From contig JAIXMQ010000010.1 of NCBI GenBank assembly GCA_025716855.1, forward strand, positions 166,501-230,500: a stretch of 64,000 nt of DNA. The letters are read 5' to 3'. The DNA is from Pilaira anomala. Lineage: Eukaryota; Mucoromycota; Mucoromycetes; Mucorales; Mucoraceae. This document shows positions 1 through 10,479 of this stretch, one piece after another; within the stretch, counting starts at the first letter, position 1, and every line of letters begins with the position of its first letter. A program made the translations under genes and the position numbers. The notes beneath the pieces were generated by a model, which was given only the letters and a program-made list of their open reading frames with translations, was not told the origin of the DNA and did no database searches.

Positions 1-507
1 AAATCATTGGGCCAAAATACTCGTTTTTAACTAGAAAATGGAAAGCACAACAATATATTGACGCATGTCACTGGGTAAGCAAAAAGTTATGGACTTACGA
101 AAGAATATTTTGTTGATACAGTTTTGGTTTTTTTTTAAAAAAAATAGGGAAAATTCCCATCTTTCGAACAATATATGCATACTTTTAATGATGATGATTT
201 TACATATGATCCACTTACAAGCGATTTTGTTTATATGCGTTGGAAGGAACACTTCTTGGTACCTGATCATAGAGTTAGCAATATCGATGGAGCAAGCTTT
301 GCTGGATTTTATTACATTTGTTATCAACGGTCGACAAATGAAATTAAAGGCTTTTACTTTTATCATGAAAATCAAGAAATGTAAAGTTTTGTTATCGTTG
401 TTACGCTTAAAATCTGTATACTCACTTCTTTTTTGATAAATAGGTTCCAAAAATTAATTCTTGAGCATGTTGAAGAACGCTCTTTTAGTAATTTTGAATT
501 TCGTTAG
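1..507 (+). CDS. GID4: GID4/Vid24 substrate receptor, 3' end only
   Basis: The gene runs in from the left edge. Visible exons are 1-74, 148-380 and 444-507, in phase throughout, with stop TAG at 505-507. The translated piece contains the family hallmarks [23 protein letters not shown] and [11 protein letters not shown], and ends in NFEFR, the conserved C-terminus of GID4. GID4 is the beta-barrel substrate receptor of the GID/CTLH ubiquitin ligase. It binds N-terminal proline degrons, in yeast on gluconeogenic enzymes when glucose returns. The N-terminal, less conserved part of the protein lies outside the window. The E2 partner of this ligase, UBC8, is encoded in the same window at 60682-61559. 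Family assignment is secure from motif order; the N-terminus and promoter cannot be judged. Confidence 0.93.
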
Positions 508-1397
508 AAAGAGAAGAAAAAAAATACAGCTACTTTTTTTTTCGCCTTTTGTATATATTATATATATATATCACTTTTTTCCCCTCAACACTCATTTAAT
601 ACTTTTTCTTTCCTCTCTCATACTTTTGTAAGAAATATAATCATATATACCATTTTCTTTTGCGTGTAACCTACAATTTTTTTTTTATGATACCCCGATT
701 GACTATGCTTTAATGCATACATAAAGGCCTTGATTGGTTTACTGAGTTTTTTTTTATGTTTTGGAAGTAAAAGTATTTCCATTTTATAAAACTTGATCAA
801 AATCAAATTTACGAGAAGGTTTATTGACGAGATTGTTTTGTAAGTTAGTCAACTTCTCTCCTCATTTATATCAGGTATAATGTTATGGTTCCAGTCTTTT
901 TTTTCTTCTAGTCCTTAAGTGTGCACCTACCATATGTATGTACATATGTAACAAGGAACTGGTCTTTTCCACTGTGTCAAAAACTTTAATATTGATTTAA
1001 TACTTTAAAGAATCAATGGCTTATGTAATAGTTGCCCCTTTTATCTTCCTTTTGTAGTCTTGTAGTCTCGTAACCAGGTGATCTGCTCACAGTCGTTTTA
1101 GGTCGTACCCTAAAATTGTCATAGAGCAAATATAAAAGCAAGAACTGGTGGGAGATAATCCTTACTCTGATCATGAAGATGGTGGGAACAGAAGAAGACT
1201 GAGCCTTCAAAATAGATTGAAACATTGTCATCTTATACTCAAGATCATTCTTGTCTTATAGAATAATATTTTAACAATAAAAATAACGATATGAAATATT
1301 AACCTTGTGTTTTACGGAACTGTTGTAATTTTGATATTCTGTATAAAGTAGAAAGGTTTACAGTAACATACCTTCTTTTTAAAACAAAATATGTGAA
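508..1397. other. AT-rich intergenic stretch, no gene seen
   Basis: Downstream region of GID4. It holds T-rich runs and TA microsatellite (about 552-572). Only short chance reading frames occur, none with recognisable motifs or plausible splicing. Confidence 0.6.
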
Positions 1398-1930
1398 CGA
1401 GTACAATGATTAATATCAATATGGTGGTGATTTAAGTTAACTATAATGATGGATAATTCTAGTAATCAGAGTGGTTGTTCCATCTGATATTTTTCAAGGC
1501 GGTAATAATAGCAATTAATATGGTTATATTAGCCAAAGTAATAGTGCATATGGTTCATATATGATGTAAAATATTGTTATGCTATGGCATCATGTAAAAG
1601 ATATATATATGGACAATGATAACTTATATTTCACTCTTTCTGATGTGATGTGTAACACTTTTAACCAAAAGCTTGCCGAGATCATGAAATTGAAGCTGCA
1701 CACAAATCTTATGAATTAATGACAAGTAACCTTAGAAAAAGACCGCCAAGTGGTTAACAACGCAGCTGCAGTTCAAGCTTTACATAGAAGCTCAAAAGTT
1801 GGTGGTGTTACGAGTGATATGATTACATAGTTATGGCGGATTAAATATTGGTTCCGATAACTATTCATGAAAAACCCCATGATGGAACACAATAGCACGT
1901 TACTGAATCTGTGTTTTTCACGTGTAAACT
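1398..1930 (+). pseudogene. decayed coding-like stretch (Gly/Asn/Ser/Tyr-rich, then charged)
   Basis: No intact frame exists, yet the plus strand reads like a broken protein gene. Around 1498-1570 there is a Gly-Asn-Ser-Gln-Tyr stretch (GGNNSN, YGYISQSNSAYGSY) interrupted by stops. Around 1676-1760 another frame reads RDHEIEAAHKSYELM and SNLRKRPPSG. After a stop, a third frame at about 1750-1830 reads VVNNAAAVQALHRSS. The order Gly/Asn-rich, then helical charged, then an Ala-rich AAAVQAL helix recalls small fungal proteins with a DUF7721-like tail. That is my inference and is weak. Frame changes and several stops argue against a working gene. Confidence 0.3.
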
Positions 1931-2002
1931 AATCGGAAAAAATAAGTAAAATAGTATCAGATGGACTGTTGTACCTACAGTATCTTTAAGAAGAAAATTG
2001 TT

Positions 2003-2010
2003 TATATAAG
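2003..2010 (+). promoter_or_regulatory. possible TATA box for the IRG-like GTPase gene
   Basis: TATATAAG lies 70-77 nt before the ATG at 2080, followed by a pyrimidine-rich stretch up to the start codon. The position suits a core promoter, but TA-rich words are common in this genome. Confidence 0.3.
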
Positions 2011-2079
2011 ACAGAAATTTTTAGTTGTATCTTTTTCTCTTTCACAACTTTTTTTTTTTAATTTTTTCTTTTTTAAAAA

Positions 2080-3441
2080 ATGGGCCAAGCAGCTTCTATT
2101 ACGTTTGGAGACAAGTCAAATATTTTATACGATATGGGAGATTTTTCAGGTCGATTTAATAAAGCAACGCTATCAACGATTACGGTACCAATGGTGATTG
2201 TTGCGTTTCCTATTTTAAACGCTTACAAGTTTAGTGAACATGAATATACTGGTGTAAAAGTAATTGATGGAACAATTGGTGGACTACTTGGTGTTGTAGG
2301 ATGTAAGTCTCAAGAAATAGAGACATGATCAATGATATACTTATTATATTTTATAGGGCCATTATCACCATTTGTAGCATTTTGGTCTGCTTATCAAAAT
2401 ATGTTTACAGAAGGACCTACGAAATCGTTACAAGTCTCTGAGGAAACTAAATACTTGGTGAGAAGAGCAATTGGATTAGACTGTGATAATTTCTACAACG
2501 TAGCTGTTGTAGGAGCAGCAGGTACAGGAAAGGTATAAACAAATTTTTTTTTTTTTGTGAAATTCTATAAATATATTAACGAGGTCACGAATAATAAATA
2601 GAGTTCGTTAGTGAACGGCATATTAGGTTACCCAGATCATGATCGATATGCTGCAGCAATTAGTGAAGCAGGTCAAACGAGTAAATCTGAACCTCGTGGT
2701 TATCGCCATTCGGACTTAAGAAGAATGATTCTTTGGGACATGCCTGGTGCAGGAACTATTTCAAGTAGTGAATCAACTTATTTTGAAGATAATTATTTGA
2801 ATGCTTTTGATTCTTTAATCATTGTTACAGCAGAAAGGTTAGAGCAAACAAAAGAAAAGGATTACTGTTTATAGTCATCCCGAGAAAAAAAAAAACTGAT
2901 TTTTCTTTTTTCCTGCTTTTAGATTACAAACAATTGATTTTGTGATAGCTAAAAAAGCACAGGCACATCACATTCCCGTTTTATTTGTTCGAACACGAAG
3001 TGATGAGGTAAAATATCAACAAATCACATCTATTTCTTTCATCAGATCTCTAAAAACATAATTATATAGGCTGTAAACTCAAAAATTGAACGTATTAAAC
3101 AAGAGAAAAAGATGGATTCAAATATGGCGTGGGCGAAAGCCGTTGGAGAATTTGTAAAAGAAGTGCGCAAGACAGCATTTAAAGAATTGAAAGAGAATAA
3201 GATCAGTGCAAAAAAGTTATTTATATTATCAGCATGGAGTTTAAGAGAATTGATCTCGACAGTGAATCATTCAAAATATTTAGTACAAGATTTGAGATTA
3301 ATTGATGAACAACGATTTATTCAAGCTTTAATGGATGCTGTATTAAAAAAGAGAAAGCAACCTTGCGTATCCAAAATTTGTCGAACAGAGAGTAATGGTA
3401 TGGTGATGATGAATAATGGACAAACTATTGTACGACCTTAA
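2080..3441 (+). CDS. IRG-like (immunity-related-type) dynamin-family GTPase
   Basis: Five exons: 2080-2302, 2357-2532, 2602-2837, 2923-3007 and 3070-3441. They join in phase to a 363-residue protein. The start MGQAAS fits an N-myristoylation signal (Gly2, Ser6). Two hydrophobic segments (about residues 28-45 and 60-90) could form a membrane hairpin. The G domain follows, with P-loop GAAGTGKSS (Lys133) split by an intron, switch/G3 DMPG, and G4-like TRSD after VLFVR. A helical, Lys-rich C-terminal part contains WSLRELI. This order (myristoylation, P-loop with a TGKSS core, DMPG) matches the IRG family, known mainly as vertebrate interferon-induced membrane GTPases with relatives in fungi and bacteria. 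Cellular role in fungi is unknown; membrane tethering is inferred. Its stop codon overlaps that of the convergent NDUFAF3-like gene. Confidence 0.8.
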
Positions 3442-4107
3442 TTTTCCTCAAGTGGTAATAATGCTGCTGCCACTCTTCTACCTTCTTCAGCTAATACATT
3501 GTATGTAGCAGCTGCATGTTTCTAAATCATTTGTAAATACATAATTAATTCACACACATTTTAAATAAATATCTTCTTCTTCACTTACTGAATTCATTTG
3601 ATCCACTTGGATACCAAGTTTAAAAAAGAATAATCTAATATGTTCAGGAATTGGCGAAAATTCTTTACCAGTACCAAACATGATTAGTTCAGGTTTAGGA
3701 CTGACAATTTCGAATATCTTGAAAGCTTCTAAGTCCCAGTCTTTCATAGGTATAAACCCTGGTGAACGTGGAGGTGCGTTCCATAAGAATGGTGATCCAT
3801 TTAATAAAATTAGAGGTTGATCGATTTTGATATGGTTGGAGAGTACAAAACCGTGTTTTGTAATAACTTCGATACCTACATTGGGTCCACGATCAAACAT
3901 ATTGTTAAAAGCTGCCAACATACTGGTAGGAATAGCATCGGATGCAGGTTGAGGTGTCACTTGGTTAGCAATGCTTGAACGATCTACACTGGCATGTTCC
4001 CAAGCTTCATCTTCTTTGGTCTTTTCCAAAGCAAAACGACTGACGTGAAATGATCTTTGACAAGGTCTAATAAGAGTTGGGAGGGTTTTAGGAAGTAAAC
4101 GTAACAT
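3438..4107 (-). CDS. NDUFAF3: mitochondrial complex I assembly factor, NDUFAF3 family (DUF498)
   Basis: Two exons on the minus strand, 4107-3589 and 3521-3438, joined in phase, giving 200 residues. I chose the ATG at 4107 because it opens a typical matrix-targeting presequence (MLRLLPKTLPTLIRP, then FHVSRFAL). An in-frame upstream ATG at 4203 adds 32 residues with no homology signal. The body has the DUF498 signatures GFVLSNHIKI, PELIMFGTG and FFKLGIQVDQM. The second exon supplies the conserved end ATYNVLAEEGRRVAAALLP. NDUFAF3 acts with NDUFAF4 in early assembly of the complex I Q module, which suggests that this fungus has a canonical complex I. The gene converges on the IRG-like GTPase gene with four shared bases at the stops. 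Confidence 0.9.
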
Positions 4108-4986
4108 TTTCAAATAAAAGGTAAAAATAGCCCTTACTCTTTCTTTGAGGGTGTGTTGTACTTTTTTTCGTATCCCGTTAATCGCAGTCCTGGAATAATG
4201 CAAATAGGTTTCCAGCAGAGAGGTTTATCATTTATATTGGCCATCATTTTGCAAGGCAACCAATACTAGACTTTTGTTTTTTGATTAGGCAATAGCATAA
4301 AACCAGAAAGACGGTATATTATCCAAAACGAAATATAATAAATTTTAATGAGAAAGTTCTTAACAATTACCTAATTATTGAGGCGAATCTGTCAGTTCGG
4401 TAACAAGGAAGGGCAAGGATCGTGTTCCGCAAGGACACTTTAACAAAAACGGAAATGATATTAGACATGATCCTAAGACATAACAGATTGGATCTGGGAG
4501 CTGGGAGGCAGACCGAGACAACCGATACTAAATTGTTTAAAGAAGGAGACTTAAAACTTCCAAAGACATTAAAGGATATGATGACGTACTTGAGCGAAAA
4601 GAGTGTCATCAACAATCAGTATAATTAACATATACCATCATATTTCGAATAGCAACAATAAAATATATTTGCATAAGTTTTTTATACGATATATGTAATA
4701 CTGTTATTACATTATAAAATGTAAGCTTTACTCCTCTGACTCAAGTAAAGTACGATTGCACACTAGAAATATGAGCTTGCAAGCACTTGTATAGTCTTTC
4801 TTGAGCTAATCACCTGTGAATTTCATATCGAACATGAGATCAAACTCATAGAGCGGGGAGAGATAACTGTGTACAAAAACTAAACTGTGTAGCTGCTGTG
4901 TACCTCCAAAATTGTACTTAAATTTCCCTCTTCTAATCTAATTTTATTATCTTGGTTCTACTTGCATACGCGTCTTATTATAAGAA
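4108..4986. other. intergenic stretch with one orphan reading frame
   Basis: Between two start-side gene ends. A 68-codon frame at 4422-4628 (+) begins MFRKDTLTKTEM and contains LDLGAGRQTETTDTKLF. It has protein-like composition, but no family I recognise and no obvious splice partners. It may be a fragment of an old gene or mobile element. The remainder shows nothing specific. Confidence 0.4.
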
Positions 4987-5882
4987 ATGGCAAATAGACC
5001 TGTCAGTCTTAACTCTGTTTATCGTTTGTATACTACTCTAAATTATTTTGTTCTTTAGTTGCTTGTTATCGGCGGCATTGCACTCGACATTACTGCAACT
5101 ATTGGAAAGTCATTGAGTTCGATCCTGCATACTTCAACTCCAGGTCAAGTAAAACAAAGTTTAGGAGGCGTAGGTCGAAACGTAGCCGAAGCTGCTTGGA
5201 GAACAGGTGGTAAGCATGTTAAATTAGTTTCGGCCGTTGGTAATGATTTAGCTGGTGAAGCTGTAAAACAAGGCATGAGATCTATGGGCATGGTAAATTT
5301 CTTTTTATGTATTTTTTTTATTGTTTTCATATTTATCGTTATTATAGAATACAGAATATATAGAAACGATCAATAACCAGCCTACTGCAGTAAGTACTGC
5401 TTTTTTTAAATCCTCAATCGTATAACGATTAAAGAAAATAGGTCTATAATGCATTACATTCTTATGATGGTCAACTAGTAGCTGCTGTGGCAGATATGAA
5501 TATATTTGATAAGATTAGCAAGTCTAGAATCATTCAAATTATAAAAACAGAGAACCCAAATTTTGTTTGTTTCGATGGTAACATTACTCCGGATATAATG
5601 GAAACCATAGCAACCACTTGTCAATCACTTTCGATTCCGGGTAAGGTTTTTTTTATTAAGAGAAGAATCATGCTAATTTAAAAAAAAAAAAGCCTTTTTT
5701 GAACCCACCTCTGTACCGAAATCTTTAAAATTATTTGAGTACGCTTCTACAATTCAAACTCAATCAGTTCAGTACACTTCACCAAACCAATTTGAGCTTG
5801 CAGCTATGTGCGATAAACTTCAATCTGACCCAATTTTATCTTTAAAAGCTAAAATGAATGCAAGCCAAATACAGTTAAAGAG

Positions 5883-5929
<47 letters not shown>

Positions 5930-6365
5930 GAAATAGAATAGAGAATTAACCAAAAAAAAATAGATGCACCTGACTTGGCACAATTAGTTTTGCCACATGC
6001 AATTTATTTATCCAATTACATCCCTAACATAGTTACGAAATTAGGTGACCAAGGTTGCTTGTTTGTAGGGAAGGGGAAAGCTGGTAACTCGGTGGTTAAA
6101 TATTTTTCACCTGAATTAATTCAACCGAATGAGATAAAAAGTGTAACAGGTGCTGGTGATTGGTAAGTTTTAATGAATGATGATGAAATTTTTTTTTTAA
6201 TTTTTGATGATGTATAGTTTTGTAGGGACTTTGATAGCCAATTTACAAAATAGTGAGAAAATATTCATAGATTATATGATTACAAAAGCACAATTATCTG
6301 CTATTCGAACTTTAAAATCTGATTATGCTGTTAGTCCAAAGATTGATCATGACTTATTGGCTTAA
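4987..6365 (+). CDS. PfkB-family pseudouridine kinase-like protein, stand-alone
   Basis: Seven exons: 4987-5001, 5059-5292, 5348-5389, 5442-5640, 5693-5881, 5964-6162 and 6218-6365. They give 341 residues in continuous phase. The first exon encodes only MANRP and joins to LLVIGGIALD, the usual first strand of PfkB kinases; its GTCAGT donor makes this start the least certain part. Signatures are GGVGRNVAEAAWRTG (substrate/ATP lid side), FEPTSVPKS, and catalytic GAGDCFVGT near the end. GGVxRN and FEP(T/V)SVxKS are typical of pseudouridine kinases, which phosphorylate pseudouridine to the 5'-phosphate. In many fungi this domain is fused behind a pseudouridine-5'-phosphate glycosidase. Here no glycosidase sequence is visible in the 880 bases upstream. 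Another PfkB sugar or nucleoside specificity cannot be excluded. Confidence 0.82.
5886..5924 (+). repeat. poly-A tract of about 39 inside an intron
   Basis: An uninterrupted adenine run within intron 5 of the PfkB kinase gene (5882-5963), between the donor and the final acceptor. Confidence 0.95.
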
Positions 6366-6505
6366 AATAATAAATCGTTTACCCGTGGCTATAAAAAAAT
6401 TGTGACGGGGGGTAAAAGAAACAAACATAAAAATGTCAGAACCCCGCGTTTTTTTTTTACTTTTTTTCTTTTTTTTTCTTGTTTATCTTTTTCAACTTTA
6501 ACAAC

Positions 6506-7634
6506 ATGTTTGCCACTTCTCGTCTTTTCTCTGTTGCTGCCAAGCGTTCTTTCTCCACCTCTGCTGCTAACCTTACCAAGGTTGCCGTTCTTGGTGCCGC
6601 TGGTGGTATTGGTCAACCTTTATCTTTATTGTTGAAGGAAAACCCCAATGTTTCTCACCTTTCTCTTTACGATATCGTTAACGCTAAGGGTGTTGCTGCT
6701 GATATTGGTCATATCAACACCAACTCCATCGTTACTGGTCACACTCCCGAGAACGACGGTTTGAAGGAAGCTCTTACTGATGCCCATGTTGTTGTCATCC
6801 CCGCTGGTATTCCCCGTAAGCCTGGTATGACTCGTGATGATCTTTTCAACACCAACGCCTCTATTGTTCGTGACCTTGCCACTGCCGCTGCCAAGTAAGT
6901 ATTTTAAGTTAAATAGTGTTATTGTATATATATATATAATATATACAATGGAGGGGGGGAAGCAATTAAATGTAAATGAGAACGTGATTATTAAGACTTC
7001 TTCTTTTAGGTACTGTCCCGATGCTCATTTCCTCATCATCTCTAACCCTGTTAACTCTACTGTTCCCATCTTTGCTGAGACCATGAAGAAGGCTGGTGTC
7101 TTCAACCCCAAGCGTCTCTATGGTGTTACCACCCTTGATGTTGTTCGTGCCTCTCGCTTCGTTGCTGAGGTTAAGAACCTTGACCCCAAGGATGTTAAGG
7201 TCACTGTTGTTGGTGGTCACTCTGGTGTCACCATCGTTCCCCTTCTCTCTCAAACCGGTCTTGAATTCACCAAGGAAGAACTCGATGCTTTAACTCACCG
7301 TATCCAATTCGGTGGTGATGAAGTTGTTCAAGCCAAGAACGGTACTGGTTCCGCCACTCTCTCTATGGCTTATGCTGGTGCCCGTATGGCCAACTCTGTC
7401 CTTGAAGCTACTGTTGCCGGTAAGAAGGGTGTTGTTGAACCCTCTTTCGTCAAGTCTGATATCTTCGCCAAGGAAGGTGTTGAGTACTTCTCTACCAACA
7501 TCGAACTCGGCCCCGAAGGTGTTGAGAAGATCCACGGTCTTGGTGAAATCTCTGACTACGAAAAGGAACTCATCTCTAAGGCTGTTCCTGAGTTAAAGAA
7601 GAACATCACCAAGGGTAACAACTTCGTCCAATAG
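6506..7634 (+). CDS. MDH1: malate dehydrogenase, mitochondrial
   Basis: Two exons, 6506-6894 and 7010-7634, giving 337 residues. The start [20 protein letters not shown] is a clear mitochondrial presequence. The NAD-binding loop GAAGGIGQP, the substrate loop [21 protein letters not shown], and the catalytic-histidine region [10 protein letters not shown] all match MDH. The enzyme interconverts malate and oxaloacetate with NAD in the TCA cycle and malate-aspartate shuttle. Codon use differs from the neighbours: C-ending codons (GCC, ACC, AAG, GTT/GTC) dominate, as expected of a strongly expressed gene. The single intron contains a TA-rich run and a GGAGGGGGGA patch. A pyrimidine-rich leader (about 6448-6495) precedes the ATG. 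Identification is secure; the yeast-style symbol is by homology. Confidence 0.97.
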
Positions 7635-8607
7635 ATTGTTTAATATATATATCTCCCCACACACACACACACACACAACCTCAAAATACTACTATTTCAC
7701 TCCTCCGTTTGCACTTATTTCATTAAAAAAATAAAAATTAGTTTTTTTTAAACATGTAAATTAAGGTTAATTATTCCATCAGATAAGATACATGCTATGC
7801 TTATTTACAACCCCCCTGGAGGAGATCATTTGATGTCATAAAATCTTGTCATTTGTAGATGCATTTATTCCACCTTTTTTTTTTTTCATTTAATACGTAT
7901 ACATTTACAGCAAGGTGTAACTTTTTTTAATACAAGGGCTATTGTATGGCATCAATTAAAGATTAGATAAGATTCTAGGTGTGTAACATTTCGTTTTTGT
8001 AATAAAATTAATGCAATTTTTCACCCCAAAAATATTTACTACAGGGGAATGGAGTCGTACAATGCTTTTTAGATGTATATTTTGTAAATAAATAAACGAG
8101 GGTGTGTGTTATACGTGAAATTAATCATGTCATTCTTAAATACAATAGTAGAGAAAGAAAAATGCCTATAAAATCAAATGGAATAACTCTTGGTTATTAT
8201 CTTTTTCTCTGAAGATAATAATTGTATGATTTCAGCAAACACATGCAGGCATCTATCTGTGGCTTCATAATCTAGTTAATTTGCCAACAAAAGAGTTCCT
8301 CTGTGTATCTTTTCTTTTTTATATAACTACCCATACATGGTATCCTATTTGATAAGTCTTAAATAAGAGTGCTGCAGATGACCGATATTCTTCACGTGTG
8401 TCCTGAAGCACTATAACTCTTTGAAATGGTTTCCAAAATTTTGTCGCACCACTCCCACACACACACTACAAAGTCCGGTTCATTCAAACTGCATTGCAAG
8501 CTTTTTTTTTTTTTTTTTTTATTTATTTACGCGTGAATATGTTTATGTGAAGGGGATATCTTGATCAAATGGAATACATTATTTCTTATATTGGATGTTG
8601 TTTTTTT
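7635..8607. other. intergenic, convergent 3' flanks of MDH and cyanase
   Basis: Contains a CA dinucleotide run at about 7659-7676 just after the MDH stop, poly-T at about 8501-8520, and AATAAA-like words. No reading frame of note on either strand. Confidence 0.6.
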
Positions 8608-9442
8608 TTACCATTTTTTGTAAGGTAAAAATTTACCATTCAGTGTAATCTTCACACGATCTCCCTTTGGATCCTCAATCTATATCAAATACCCATTATT
8701 AGCCGACAAGAAATAGATGATATCCTCATTTTATACATACCTTTTCAACATCAGCTTTGAAATCAATAGCAGACATGATACCATCACCAAACTATATGAT
8801 ATACGCACAATTAACATAAAATAAATTATCTTTCTAACTATGTATGTATACCTTTTCATGAATAACAGCTTTTAATGGATACCCAAATACTTGAATCATT
8901 TCAAAGAATCGATATAATGTTGGATCTTGAGGAGGCATCGTCATCAAACTGTATAAAATGTGTGAGAATATGTAATTTCGTGTTTTTCTCAAGATTTTTT
9001 TTTTTTTTACCCTCCTCTAGATGGAAAGAAATGGTCGCCCATTTCTTCCACCAAATGATTGGTAGGAATATTTAAGATTTCACAAAGTTTCTTCATTTCT
9101 TCGTGTGTTGGCTTAGCCTTTAAAAAACATATACGTTAAACACGGTCTATCTCTCTCTCTATTTTTTTTTAGCACTTTACCTGTCCATAGAAAATAGAAG
9201 CAGCATATACTTCGTTACATCCCAACTCTTGACCAATTTGCTCAAAGCTAAATAATAATCAGTATTTCACGACACGTCCTATTTTTTTTTTAATAACGAA
9301 TAGTACCTTAATTTTCTTTGAGCTTTGGCTTGAAACATACGGGTTTGAACTGAGCTAAGTTTGGGGTCCTATTTATATTGTGTTAATTTTAGCCTGTTAA
9401 GTTAACCAATGTTAGAATTTATCATAGTTTACTTACGGTCAT
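8608..9442 (-). CDS. CYN1: cyanate hydratase (cyanase)
   Basis: Seven small exons on the minus strand: 9442-9437, 9368-9307, 9247-9181, 9117-9011, 8948-8852, 8791-8741 and 8679-8608. They total 153 residues, the normal cyanase length, and every phase closes. The first exon is only ATGACC. The N-terminal helical domain reads [20 protein letters not shown]. The C-terminal catalytic domain contains [21 protein letters not shown] and [10 protein letters not shown], carrying the family's catalytic Arg, Glu and Ser, and ends GKFLPYKKW. Cyanase converts cyanate and bicarbonate to ammonia and CO2, detoxifying cyanate or using it as nitrogen. The family is decameric in bacteria. The intron-rich structure shows the gene is fully eukaryotic here, whatever its deeper origin. 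Confidence 0.93.
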
Positions 9443-10048
9443 ATTGATAATAATTTAAGGAGATAAAGAAGAACCATTTTTTTTTTTTTTTGCATTTTTT
9501 TTCTATTTAAAACGGTGTTGCAACCCCGATAATGACGTTATATTTTGTCCTCCGCATGAACTTTAATCCTTCATTGAAAGCACACGATATTTTCTTGCTG
9601 ATGGTAAAGGGTAGAAATGTATCAGAGATAAATGAGATCTTTTTGTAGCAATCAAGAGCCAAATCCAAAATCTAAAGAGAAGAGTAATTATGCTTTAAGT
9701 TCCGGTATAATGAAAATTAGCCACATGAAAAAAACAATTTACTTTAGGAACTCTTTATGAATTCATTTTGTTATTATTAAATTCAATATATATTTATTCT
9801 GGTTTGGTATCATATTTTTATAGATAAGTGCAAAAAATATATCTAATAGATTATCTAATTCTTTTTTTATCAGATCCCGGTTCTAAATACACTGTTATAT
9901 GTGTTGATCGGAGGTGGATTGTTGCTTATTGGTGATATTTTATCTTCATGAGCGATAGGGGTGTGTTACATCGTTATATAACTTGGAATTGCTGATTGTT
10001 GAAACTGCTGTCTCTCTAGCTATGAAACAATTGCAAATGTGCTTAAAA

Positions 10049-10479
10049 TTATTTTGTCTTAAAGTTTTCATTTACAAATATTAACTCATTGGTCATGTAC
10101 TCTGTTCCGATACTACATATTTCGCCTAATATTACATTAAAAAATCTAATCATATATTTTGATTTGTTAAAACTCCATATCTGGCCAACACTAACCAAAG
10201 AATGAGTTACATATTTCATGCATGACTTGGCTTGTTTGTAGATTTTATTATTTACACTGCTTTTGAATTGCATTTTTTGAGGAAGCTACTGTAAAAGCGA
10301 ATTTCTTCGAGTATCCTCAAGAATTGAAACGTATTAATATCAATATTTCTGCATCCAATTATACTCTTAACGATTCTATCTAGATCGAAGAAGAGGTGTA
10401 TAATCAGAACATTACAAGAATCAGTAGTTAGCAGATACCAGAATATTCTGACTGATTTAACTCGTGTTAAAAGTATCAA
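10049..10479 (-). pseudogene. two overlapping minus-strand frames, possibly one frameshifted gene
   Basis: A 75-codon frame (10479-10252) and a 74-codon frame (10273-10049) overlap at an A6 run (about 10272-10277). The first ends SSFLKK followed by a frame-shifted tail. The second begins MQFKSSVNNK, so a one-base slip in the homopolymer would fuse them into about 140 residues. Composition is protein-like (FQFLRILEEIRFYSSFL), but I recognise no family and cannot exclude chance in AT-rich DNA. Confidence 0.25.

Noticed and set aside
1013..1231. 72-codon minus-strand frame downstream of GID4
   Set aside because: No motif and no neighbouring exon; likely chance.
3589..4203. Upstream ATG at 4203 as start of the NDUFAF3 homologue
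   Set aside because: It would place 32 unrelated residues before an evident mitochondrial presequence that starts at 4107.
4422..4628. 68-codon frame as a small gene
   Set aside because: Protein-like but isolated, with no family, signal peptide or splicing partner. Described in the intergenic entry only.
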